Shown in pieces: positions 1 to 9,913 of a stretch of DNA of 29,813 bases. The notes beneath the pieces are model-generated. The model did no database searches. It was not told where the DNA came from and saw only the letters and a list, made by a program, of their open reading frames with translations. The stretch covers positions 1 through 29,813 of the forward strand of contig SGPM01000333.1 of the NCBI GenBank assembly GCA_004802725.1, read 5' to 3'. How positions within the stretch are numbered: the stretch's first letter is position 1; each line of letters begins with the position of its first letter. Origin of the DNA: Antrodiella citrinella. Its lineage: Eukaryota; Basidiomycota; Agaricomycetes; Polyporales; Steccherinaceae. A program made the translations under genes and the position numbers.

Positions 1-94
1 AAATGGTATATGCAGTGTACAACTTGATAACCTCGATATTTCTCAAATATTATTACCCTTATAAACGACGGACTCGTATCCCATCGTTATGGTA

Positions 95-727
95 TCAGCC
101 AACACGCATCAACTCCTCCAGTATCCCCCTCAGCCGGAGGTATTCGTCCTTGTCGCGACTTCAGAAACAAATACATGCATTCTGTGAAGAATACGCACCT
201 CGGCTTCTTTGATCCTTCTTTCGGCGTCCACAAGATAATGGCTCTGTGCGCCCTCTTCTTCAATGCAGCCCTGGACTGATTTCAGGCCAGCCTCCATCCG
301 TGCTTCCTGAAGCTATGAGAAGTATTGCATGAGCTTCAATTGGGTTGAGTTGGAGGCACTGGCATTTGCTAGTCTTACCTTCAGTGCAGCGTAAACATCG
401 CGAGCACCACTTCCGGAGCGTTTGAAGAACAAGATGCGTTGTGTAAGTTTATTGATCGTATCCTCCTGATCGCGAATCATGGCCTTCTTCTTCAGAAATA
501 TATCCTAACATGTTGTTAGGACCAAATGTTCATGTACTCCAGCTTCAATTGATGCCACTCACTTCCTCCCTCTGAAGGTTATCGTACGCCCGTTTCAGAT
601 CATCTTCCATGGAGTCAGATGTATCGCCCATCAGGACAAAAAGGGCTGCTTGAATGAAGGGATTGAGATAGTCGAAGTGACACTGGAAACACTGGTCGTT
701 GGATAGAGAGATGCTTTCAATGCCCGG
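95..727 (-). CDS. Small multi-exon coiled-coil protein (gene C), 5' end unresolved
   Basis: Four phase-0 exons can be read at 727-563, 504-379, 312-199 and 148-95 (55, 42, 38 and 17 codons plus TGA), each bounded by GT and AG. The first has a CxxC pair (QCFQC), then a charged helical region; the others are rich in E, K, R, Q and L with little P or G, as in a coiled coil. Exon three ends in KEAE just before its donor, like the cassettes of genes A and B, so this is probably a distant relative. No ATG lies in frame at the first exon, which has a splice acceptor and upstream stops. A five-codon first exon starting at ATG near 879-877 (MVHYA) would splice in phase, but this is a guess. It lies 184 bp downstream of the transposase stop on the same strand. 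Function unknown. Confidence 0.6.
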
Positions 728-910
728 CTGCTTTTGACTTTATTACCGCATACTCGGCATTACACTATATTGATGGATGATCGGGCGCCCAGGCTGTTAA
801 TATTCCGACGAGAGACGTTGCGGTTCTGAACAGGGGACGGACGTGTTCGGTTCAAAAAGATGCATACCGCATAGTGCACCATAGTAATAGAATGAATTTA
901 CACTGAATGA

Positions 911-3900
911 TCATTTTGCTGCGCATCTCGACTACTAAAGGATAGTGAGTTGTGGTATGACAGAGGCGTGTCAAAATGCGTACCTCTGGCATTCTGAAGA
1001 CAACCGCCACCTGAGGGGTCAACTTCCACAGAGCAATATGGGAGACGATCCATCCGTGTTCGATAGACTCTGGAGTATTTGAGAGATCGGCGGAGACCAG
1101 CTTCGCTTCCATGCGCAAACACCAAAAGCGCTTGTAGTCGTTCTGGGGAGAATCAGGAGGCCTTGGGATCCATCTCCGTACGGTATAGAAGATATTCCCG
1201 TTGCGACCCTCAATCTTCTCAATCTTGGCCGGCACCCATTCTTCGTCCACCCGTCCTGCAGGTCTGAAGCAGATATTTGCGTTCCCCTCTCCTGGTACTT
1301 CAGCCCTCGTGGTCGTGTAGAAGCCTTTCACGCCTGGGACTCGCGTGTGTTGGACAATGTTTCCTCCGTCATCCTCCAAAGCCATCATGTCGCCGCTTGT
1401 CTCGTGAGAGAAGTCATACGCCTTGTCCAGAAGATCGCGGCATATCTTCAGCAACGGCGGACAATCCGGCCGGAGAAGCCACCGTCTGAATAAGGCAGCT
1501 TTATTGAAGGAGTGAAGCAGAGTGCCCTCAAATTGACCTGGGTGGATGCTCGTTATAAAACTTGTGTCATGAATACGGGCCTACATACCTGTCTTATGAT
1601 TGATCGGGATCCTGCGCAGTTTCCCAATTAGACGTTCTGATGCAAAACACGACGCGTTGCGAACACCGCTGAAGTGCTCGATATTGTCGTAAATGTGGAA
1701 CGCGAGATGATGACTGGGAACGAGGACACCAGGGAAGTTGGAATTGAGACCGCGAATGTGGAGACCAAGGAATTCCCGGTATTCATCTCTATCCTTGCGA
1801 GTCAGTGTCTTTTGCATCATGATCGTAGATGCACCTGATAGATACATAGACGTCTCCAATACAGAAGACATCTGCTGTGCGTTATCAGCGGCTATAGGAG
1901 AGCCTTCGTCCCAAAGACTGAGTAAAGCCAGTGGCATGTAAAGCATATACAGCGTACGCCAGTTGTCGGCTTTGGGTGTTCCTGCGCTTGGAAGACCGAA
2001 ATCTTGACTGAGCTTGGTCACCCAAGAAGGCACAACGGCGTCGCGAATGGCGACATGAAGACGCCCAAGTACGCCTGCGGAGTCGATGGGGGTCCAAGGC
2101 AATATCTTTGGGTTCTGGGATGCGCGCTATGAGGATCGTATGAGTACTACTGTTCACATAACGTGAACAATGAACCACAAACCCAGGTGACCAGCTGAGC
2201 TACACAAGCGTCTTTTCCAGGCTCTAAAGGCACCCTGTTGACGTCGTAACAAACGTACAACAGCGAGTTCTCAGAACATTTTTTGAGTTTCGAGCCAAGT
2301 TTCTTGGTGACGGGCGCGTATAGATATCGGTGAGCCCTCCCAATATCGGCGCATGCCCTCGAATTCAGCTTCCCCAACATGTTCAGCATGGCATTCTGAC
2401 GATCCTCGGTGCTCATCGAGTAGGATAACCCGTCCGCATGCATTAACGGTGGCGGCCGTGCCCACGGCGCACCAGGACGGTCGGTATTCATCGGCGTGAA
2501 ATGCGGCCATACAAAAGCGTCGACGTCGAGTATCCCGGCCGTGCGCTGCTCATGCTTCGTCAAGATATTTCATTGGTGGTAGGCAATATGTGACGACTCA
2601 CCCAATTAACCAAAGCTCTGGCCATAGCTTCCTTGGTAATGTCAGATTTTGCAGGTATGCCCCTCGCCGCGCAAGCTTCAAAAGTCGTATCCGGCAGCAA
2701 CATTAGGTCTATGCAAATGTAGACCAGTATATACCACGTGAAAGTCAGGATCTTCTTCGAAAATGCATTCAATCTGTCGCCGACCGGATGCTTGACAGAG
2801 AGCTGGAAGCGAAGATCCAGAAGATCATCCGGAGATCCGGGTTCGTTGACGTCGCTGATGCGGTCTTTCAGCTTGAGAAGAAGAGACTCACGCTGCGCTG
2901 CAACATCTTCTCGTAGATGACTCCACTGCAGCACAGCGAAGGGGTCCTCGTTGTTGTCTGGAGAGCTGACGCAATTTTTGATCGACAAAGGGGAGGGAGG
3001 CAGTGTGAAGTCATAGTAATGTGCGATGAGAACTTTCTTGTCCTTCTTGTCCTTCTTGTCCTGCTTGTCCTTGTCCTTATTGAAGGCATTAGCGAGACGA
3101 AGAGCATCTACGAATAAGCAACGCTCCACCCTCTGGAGGGTGTGCATAGGGTCTTCGAGAATCTGCAGCGAAGGCAGGAAATAAGGGAGTATCCAGAATC
3201 CGGAATCCCGAGTGCCATAGTCTGCTTGCACCTTCTGGCGTTCCGTCCTCGTGACAGCGCTTCGCCACTTGGCAGCACCCTCCTTCAGAAGTACGTCGTC
3301 CACCTTTCCCCAATCCTTATAATTTGTACGCCATAGATGACTTTTGTTCCAGAGACTGCATGTGTAGCAGAACCAGTGAGACCCGACGTCTAGAAGGCCA
3401 GAAAAAGGTCGGGCAGCTTTGAAGTCCATGACGCCAGCAGCAAACGCAACCCGGTGCGTCCTTTCGTAGTGTTTGATACCGTTGGCCTGATCTAGGCTAC
3501 TAGCAAAGACTTGTACCCCGCGCGTGTAACCTACTTCCATGTCGGCCAGAAGTGGTCGAAGGTATTGACAATGCTCGGCTTTCTTAGCATTCGGCTCATC
3601 AGGACCCTGAATGATTCCTGCAATATAGGTGTGCGCTGGATCGTTTCTTATACCCAACGGAAGGTTAAGGCAGACCATGGAGATGACACCGGTGGAGGCA
3701 TGTTTCCCTCCAATCTTATTACCTTCCACGTTGAAGAAATCGGCACTGAATACGAAGAACCAGCGACCCTCAGCTCCGCGATCTGCAACGAACAGTTTCC
3801 CGTCCGGGTCCTTGATATGTTGATAAAAATCTCCATCCCAGGTATGGTTCCTATCGTCGGCACCTTCTGGAACATTGTCAACTGCGTTGCAGAAGGAATC

Positions 3901-5380
3901 ACCGTATTGCTCGATCCCTGGTTGGGCGATGAATCGTCCGAACCAATCAAAGAATGGGTGGTATTCGAATGTTTCGATAGGCGTGCCGTCATCTTCGACT
4001 AAGGGTGTGTTGCATGGAACAGGTCCTCGTTTGTCGCTCCAATCAAAAATTTCGGTGCACGTAGTGGGGAAGGAGGCACCTTTCACGGTGTATTCAGTAC
4101 AACAGGCGAGTCGCGGTCATGTAAGAACGCACCTTCGGCACCATCTGGATATGTGGATTCATAGGTATGCGAGCACCGCTGACATACGGCATATGTTCTG
4201 GTCGGTACATCAAGGTTGAAGCGCTTCTCCAAGGTTCCCATGTCGACGCACATCTCGTCCAGCGCTTCCTTTTGTAAGGCGTTGGGACCACCATTCAAGA
4301 GCGTGAGCGACAGTCCGTATATCTTTAGAATTTTGAGATTCAATATTGAACCCCTTCGACCAACCCGGCTAAAGATGCGATTGGCGAGAGCGAGTGTGTA
4401 AGCGATCTGTGTGGGCGTGTGGGCTTTGCTCGCGGGATTAAGAAAGGAGGAACCTGAGAGGAAAACACGAGTGAGTCGGGGATCATGGCTCGAAAGAGCT
4501 GCTAGAACCGTACTGTTGTTTATCTTGATTGGAAGAGAGTCTGGCCATTTTTCGTGGCACAACCGCAGGGACTGTAGAAGTTTTCGTAGGAGCTCCCTCG
4601 ACCTGCTCACTGCGTTGGTAGCCTCTGTTCGCGAAATCCGATTCAATTCAGCGGATATGAATTGAGAGGTATGTTCCACTTCCTCTAGAGCTGATTGGAG
4701 ACAACCAGGAGGATCATCGTCAGAAAGGTCATCAAGCGTCTTCGTCAAGCGTTCCAATTCCTTTTCGGCAGCTTGTGCTGAAGCTATCGCACGGTATGTT
4801 GCCTCGTGAAAAAAAGTAGGAGCTACGGCAGGATTTGATGTTGTAGACCCTTCCCCCATAGGCGCGGTAGCATGCGGTGCGGCTGAGCTGATACGTGCCT
4901 ATAGACAAGATCAGCGGTGTACTAGGTAAGTGAACGTGTATGTGTATATCCTACAATTTCCTCCATAACGCTTTGATGGAACTTCTCGACAGCTGTGTCA
5001 TCCAGCAATCGAAATTCTGCACCGTCTCTTCCCAAGACAACGCTTGCCATGACGTCGAGATCAGCATCTAGATCATCCAAGGAAGCACGATCATTGGCAG
5101 AAGATGCCGTATCGACCAATGGCCCTGTATGCAGCACAGATGGACCCTGCGAAGGACCAGCAGAGGATCCAGGTATCCGGGAGGGAGACGACAAAGCCTT
5201 GGCCCGAGCTTCCTCTACTGCTCGAACCAGTCCATCGTGCAAAGGTGAAGCCCATGCGTGGTTAGGCCCGCCGCCAGTTGATCGAGGAGCCTCTGAGGTA
5301 CTAGCGGCTGAGTGGTCAGCACGCCGAGTTTTGACAGCTTGCAGAAGAGAATCAGCTGGCGCTTTTCGTTTTTTGGACAT
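911..5380 (-). CDS. tnp2-like (CACTA superfamily) transposase, apparently intact
   Basis: Seven exons: 5380-4955, 4898-4133, 4079-2602, 2554-2183, 2126-1589, 1537-984 and 931-911. They sum to 4155 nt, in frame throughout, 1384 aa; introns are 47-57 nt. The N-terminus has a basic nuclear signal (SKKRKAP, KTRR). A C-rich cluster follows (CQRCSHTY...TTC across the exon 2/3 junction). The RNase-H-like core includes FSADFFNVEGNKIGGKHAS, CLNLP, GIIQGP and a later CYTC pair, the pattern of basidiomycete Transposase_21/tnp2 proteins. Exon 5 carries AGTPKADNWR, HHLAFHIYDN and ERLIGKLRRIP, the conserved C-terminal part of this family. A KDK/KDKKDK run at about 3030-3080 is low complexity. It would cut and paste a tnp2-type DNA transposon. 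The start at 5380 is the first ATG before the nuclear signal. The last 21-nt exon is the least certain part. I could not find the element's inverted ends. Confidence 0.88.
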
Positions 5381-5680
5381 GGCGAGGTATACTATATGGA
5401 ACTTGGAAGAGCGCGCCCAACGGCGGGGCCCCCTAGGCCTCCCCTCATCTGAGGCGCTTATGGACACAACTCATAGGCTATCGCCGATCATAAGTAGCTC
5501 TGGCCATTGACAACACTCATATTATGGGGAAATGCGTTGAAGTCTACATGGCATCATTGCGTACTCAACAATCATATGTACTCATTTCAAATCACGTCTT
5601 GCAATCTACTGGACACCCGTGCGTCCGCCGGCCAACGGGCAGCCTAGCACAGATACATCCTGTGCCGTACTTGAATCAAT
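5381..5680. other. Intergenic spacer between transposase and gene A
   Basis: About 300 bp between the start codon of the tnp2-like transposase and the stop of gene A. It must hold the transposase promoter. I see no clear TATA box, no coding potential and no convincing inverted terminal repeat matching the sequence beyond the other end of the transposase (740-905). Confidence 0.4.
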
Positions 5681-7189
5681 CTAATACCGTGGTTTCTTTG
5701 AAAGACGTCCTGCTTCCATGTCCTCGCCAAGGTCTTGATCAATGGTGCTCACCTCCGTCTGAGCTGACTGACTGACATCGTGGGTCTACCAAGTAGGGTG
5801 AGTATAGTCCAGGGGTACCGGTCAACTTGATCGCTTAGTTACCTTTGCAGAGTCAGATTCGACAACGTCAGAGCGTTTGCGCTTGAGGTTCATATTACCG
5901 ATCATCTATTGTTACGTTAGTGTGTTGTACTCAAACAGTTAATGGATGTGCTTACGAGGCCGTCTTCATCTTGAATTCCGACTATCCTGAGTGCCTGTGA
6001 CGCTTGACGGATAGTCACCTCAAGACGGTCTTTCTCCATCGTAAGACGGTCTTGGTCCTCGCTCATGTGCGCAATCAGGGCCTGGGAGATGTCTGTTAGA
6101 TGTACAGCGAGAGGTGACAAAACATGGGCCTTCACGTACGTCTGAGTTCTCGCAGCTAACAAGCAAAGTCTGGGACATTATCCATTGCTCTTCAAATTTA
6201 TAGTCACAGGACTTCGCATGGGCTTCAGAGCGATCAAGTCTGGCCTGCTTGGCCAACGAAGCCTGAGCAATCAAGATTCATACCGAATTATTGACTTGGG
6301 ACTTACTTGAAGTCCTGCATTAAACTGCTTCGCCTCTTCCAATGAAGCCTACGTGTTATGCGTCAGGTGTCGTGCGGATGGAGACAGGTAGAGTAACGCC
6401 TACCTCAAGACGATATTTGTCCTCAAGGGAGTCCTTGTCCTTCACGGTCTGCGTGCTTATGTCAGGCGTGTTTGTGAGAAATGTAAACTCATGTGACGTA
6501 CTTCGGCTTCCTTGCAACGACGAAGCAAGACTTCGACATCGTGCTCCAAGAGACTATTCTTAATGCTCAATACGTTTGCTTCGATACACGTCTCGCGAGC
6601 AATCTGTAATTGCTCCTGCTTACTGTCAGGCGCGGTGCGGATGATGAGACAGATGGGATTACGCCTACCTCAAGGCAGTCTTTGTCCTTCATCGTCTGCT
6701 TCAATATGATCTGAGTGCTACTGTCAGGTGTGTCAACGAAGAATGTGAACTGATGTGACGTACTTCAGCTTCCTCGCGACGACGTTCGGCTTCCTCGCAA
6801 CGACGATGCAAGACTTGGGCATTGTCCACCATCTTGACGTGCGAGGCATCCAACTGAGTAAATGCATCCTGAGCAACCCGTATTCGCTTCTGCTGTGAGA
6901 TGACGCTTACCTCATTTCGATGTTGCCGCAACAAGTCCTGAGTGACACTACATCAGGTATATAGAAGAAAGAAGTAAAATCAAGAAGGTACTTCGGTATA
7001 TAAAGAGACTCCGTCAGATTTATGCTGTTCAGCGACGCGAAGAAGCTTCTGTAATAATTCGATGTGAGCCACTACTCCACTGGCATGAGAGGCCCATGAT
7101 CTTAGTAAGTCGCTCACCTCCAAGGCGACTACTGTCATTGTCAAACTTTGGCACGAAGCACAGTCTTTAGGACCGGATACAGTGGACAT
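5681..7189 (-). CDS. Nuclear coiled-coil protein with cassette exons (gene A)
   Basis: Eleven phase-0 exons: 7189-7118, 7048-6992, 6937-6764, 6710-6669, 6603-6502, 6448-6404, 6348-6307, 6262-6140, 6081-5956, 5905-5843 and 5785-5681; 951 nt, 316 aa. The N-terminus carries DCASC, matching gene B. The middle is almost pure coiled coil (RRCEEAERRREEAE, LKQTMKDKDCLE). The C-terminal part has basic nuclear signals NLKRKRSD and RLSKKPRY. Exon lengths include 14, 14 and 42 codons, two and six heptads. Exons 4-6 and their introns are a local duplication: 6403-6540 resembles 6668-6810. Three points where paralogous cassettes have introns are read through in frame here. The gene is a tandem paralogue of gene B, promoter included. 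No enzymatic motif is visible; a structural or DNA-associated role is inference. Confidence 0.82.
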
Positions 7190-7253
7190 GGTAGATGATT
7201 GGGAAGAGAAGTGGTGGAGGGAAAGAAAAAGGCGGAAGGCCATGATTGCCATC

Positions 7254-7310
7254 TATAAAGAGCTTTCGGAGTGGCTCAGAACGCGTGTTGATCTGGACCT
7301 TTGCCCTATG
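7254..7310 (-). promoter_or_regulatory. Gene A core promoter: TATA box plus conserved ACGCGT block
   Basis: On the minus strand a TATA-like TTTATAG (7254-7259) lies about 65 bp upstream of the gene A ATG. About 20 bp further upstream is a 37-bp block (around 7271-7307) repeated with few changes at 9361-9397 before gene B. In gene A it contains ACGCGT at 7281-7286. Conservation between the two copies while the spacers differ suggests functional promoter sequence. Confidence 0.6.
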
Positions 7311-7775
7311 ACTTCCCGAGTGCGGACAACTCATACGTAGTATGTCTGAGTAGTGATGTGCCAACTGTGGTTTTGCTACCATAGTTAGGGACCCAGCACC
7401 GTCTGCTTGTGCGAAGAAGAGTCCCAGCAAATTTGAAGTCGGTGCGCATATGAACCTCGTCCCGGGCGGCACCGAACTGTCGTCCCACAACAACGTAGAC
7501 CTGGTCTGGGCAATGAGTACTGAGTGATCATTCAGTAGTTGTGAAAGCAAAAACTAGCTGCCGCCTATGAAGCGATGAGAGAGAGAGAGAGAGAGATGTA
7601 GCGCTTACACTTCGCACCGCCTGAACTCGCGCACCTATCTTCCTCTAGGAATAACTATCCAATTATCCGTAAAATATATGAAGGTGCATAGGCAGAAAGG
7701 ATTTTGATGAGAAAAATAGTTCATTTGTGAATCCGCCTGCGACCCTCCGACACTAACACAGCTTCCACCCAGGTA
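7311..7775. other. Spacer between genes A and B
   Basis: About 465 bp with no supportable coding exon. A minus-strand open frame reaching into 7550 overlaps the gene A promoter and has no family features, so I do not call it. The only marked feature is the GA microsatellite listed separately. Confidence 0.4.
7577..7596. repeat. (GA)10 microsatellite
   Basis: Ten uninterrupted GA dinucleotides in the spacer between genes A and B. A likely length-variable marker, with no other role visible. Confidence 0.95.
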
Positions 7776-9282
7776 CTAGAGTAAATCTGAGGCCGTGAAG
7801 ATATGCTGCTTCTTTGCAGGACGGGTGGCTTCCTCTTGATCAAGTGTACTTACCTCCGTCGGAGCAGACTGGCCGACATTGTGGGTCTAACAAGTATGGG
7901 GTGAGTACAGTCCACGGGTGAACTTGATAACAAGCTTACTTCTGAAGAGCCGTCGTCCGATCGTTTGCGCTTGAGGTTGAATGAGTTTCCGATGGCCTAG
8001 TAGGGGCATGTGAGTGCGTTGTAAGGACATTAAATGGCTGACGTGCTTACTTCAAAATGGAACTCATCCTGAAGTCCGAGCCTCGTAAGTGCCCCGGATA
8101 TAGAGCGACGGAGGCTGTCCTACAACGTGTGGGTCATGTCTCAGCATGTCGACTCGCGTTTGCTAGTTTGATATTGCATGACACTCACCTCACGACTCTC
8201 TTTGTCTTTCGCCGTCTGCTTAACGAAAGCCTGCCAAACAACACATGTAAGGGTAAGGTCTATGATCAAGAACGACGAACAACGAGACGTACTTCGAGCT
8301 TCGTACAGCGATTAATCAACGACTGAGCCAGCTTCCATTGGTCAAGGTATTTGCGCTCGAAAGCTTGCATCTGGACTTGGGTCTCATGGGATTTGGTCTG
8401 CCACGGGAGATACAATAAAGCGTGAGCATTCTTTCTTCGCAATTACTCGTACTCAGGACGTACCTCAAGGTCGTACTTATCCTTCATAGTCTGCTTGAAC
8501 AATGCCTGGACAATACCGTGAATTTTATGAAGGAGAGCAATGAGTTGAAAGACGTACTTCGGATGTTTGGGCGCGAGCCAGAGATACCTGAGACTCCTTG
8601 AATTGGAAATCGAATTTGCGCTCAGAAGCTTGGATCTGGCCTTGAGCTTCGTGAAGTTTGTTCTGCAAGATATTAATTAGAGGACGTGTAAGCCTTTACT
8701 TGAGACTGACCTCAAGGTCGTATTTCTGTTTGATTGTCTGCTTGAACAAAGCCTAGATACTTACTGTCAGACATGCGAATGAAAGCAGTGAATTCGTCGA
8801 CGTACCTCAGCTTTTTCGCAACGAGCAAGCAGGCCTTGCGACTCCTTAGAACGAGCAACGAACTCGCCCTCCAACGCTTGTATCTTGAGTTGAGTGTGTT
8901 GAACAGCCTGTAATGCTGGAGGTCAGTCAGGATCCAAGGCAGAAGATTGATAGTACGCACCTCTAGGTTTGCCCACTGCTTTTCAATACTCTGTATCTTT
9001 GTCAGAACATAGGTACAAGCATGAGCGAGAAGACGTACGTTTTGAAGTTCAATAGATTGGCAGCGTTCGGCATCGATGAGCTGCTGGAGCTGCTTTGTAG
9101 ATGTGTGGAGGCTGACAACGCGCTCGTCGCGAGATGCACAATACTTCTGAAGAAATTATCCGTGAGCCACTGGCAATGCAGACGTTTCATCGTACTGTTC
9201 AACATACCTTCAGAGCGCACAATTCCATAGTCAGGTCTGCGCAAGAAGCGCAATCATCAGGAGCCGTGAATACAGTGTTCAT
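7776..9282 (-). CDS. Nuclear coiled-coil protein with alternating cassette exons (gene B)
   Basis: Twelve phase-0 exons: 9282-9208, 9146-9039, 8996-8961, 8907-8806, 8752-8711, 8662-8558, 8505-8464, 8397-8293, 8230-8189, 8119-8051, 7996-7940 and 7886-7776; 894 nt, 297 aa. The start (MNTVFTAPDDCASC) parallels gene A. From exon 3 on, a short exon (12, 14, 14, 14 codons) alternates with a long one (34, 35, 35 codons). The short exons share the pattern A-L/F-F/V-KQT-x-K-x-K-x-x-x-E, and long exons 4 and 6 share an IQA..E...KESQ core. Together 14+35 = 49 residues, exactly seven heptads. The C-terminal end has NLKRKRSDDG and PAKKQ, probable nuclear signals. No catalytic motif is seen. Tandem paralogue of gene A, same strand. 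Function unknown. Confidence 0.83.
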
Positions 9283-9344
9283 GGTGGGTTGAGAAAATGG
9301 GATTGGAGGAATACAGGAAAGGACGGAAGACTATGATTGCAGCT

Positions 9345-9398
9345 TATAAAGGGCTTTCGCAGTGGCTCAAACCGCGTGTTGATCTGGATCTTGCCCGA
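9345..9398 (-). promoter_or_regulatory. Gene B core promoter, duplicated from gene A
   Basis: On the minus strand TTTATAAG (around 9344-9350) lies about 65 bp upstream of the gene B ATG, the same spacing as in gene A. The upstream block at 9361-9397 matches the gene A block; here the ACGCGT of gene A reads CCGCGT. Confidence 0.6.
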
Positions 9399-9913
9399 TT
9401 CGAGGACGGTCCATGTTCTCATGTTACGACCGCGCGCTGCCTGTACAAGATGAGAAAGGTCAGAATTAGCTTATGTACGGTGGGACTAAGACCAGGTCGT
9501 ACGGGAACGTCAGCTGAGAGACCTCTGGGGAAGGCGTTGTAGGCAGTCCGATGACCAGACTTAGATCAATACGCACATTGGGGTTTTACTGCTACTTACC
9601 TGAGCTACTCATTGCCGTCCATATTTGTGGATGCGAGACTGTAGTCGAGGACTCGAAATTTGGGGCTTGTTGGGGCTTGAAGCTTCAGGAACTTGAACGA
9701 GGTCAGTCAAGTTTGCAGCGTCGATCCAGCAGCGACCTGACCAGTATTTAGGCGCCGCATATTGCCCACTGACATCAATGGATAGTCGCAGAAGGTCGCA
9801 GAGCCAAAAGCAAGAGGCGCCCTCTTTTTCTTGAGAAGGGATATATGTTACATAGAGTATCATGCATCATGCACACATGACATGAGACTGGAATTACATT
9901 GAAACAAACTCAT
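9399..9913. other. Spacer between gene B and the dioxygenase gene
   Basis: About 515 bp between the gene B promoter and the stop of the TET/JBP-like gene. Short open frames on both strands have no recognisable family, splice pattern or repeat. It probably holds the 3' end of the dioxygenase transcript and upstream sequence of gene B. Confidence 0.4.

Noticed and set aside
3511..4002. Plus-strand open frame of 163 codons
   Set aside because: Antisense to the conserved core of the first transposase, with no family features.
911..5380. Assignment of the first transposase to the KDZ or Plavaka groups
   Set aside because: The motifs (NVEGNKIGGKHAS, CLNLP, GIIQGP, HHLAFHIYDN) fit the tnp2/Transposase_21 pattern I know better than KDZ or Plavaka; left as tnp2-like.
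740..5530. Inverted terminal repeats of the first transposon (such as GATCGG words near 778 and 5486)
   Set aside because: The match is only a few bases and interrupted; not above chance.
6701..6937. An 18-nt intron in gene A exon 3
   Set aside because: Too short for normal fungal splicing, and the read-through is in frame; recorded as an observation rather than annotated as an intron.
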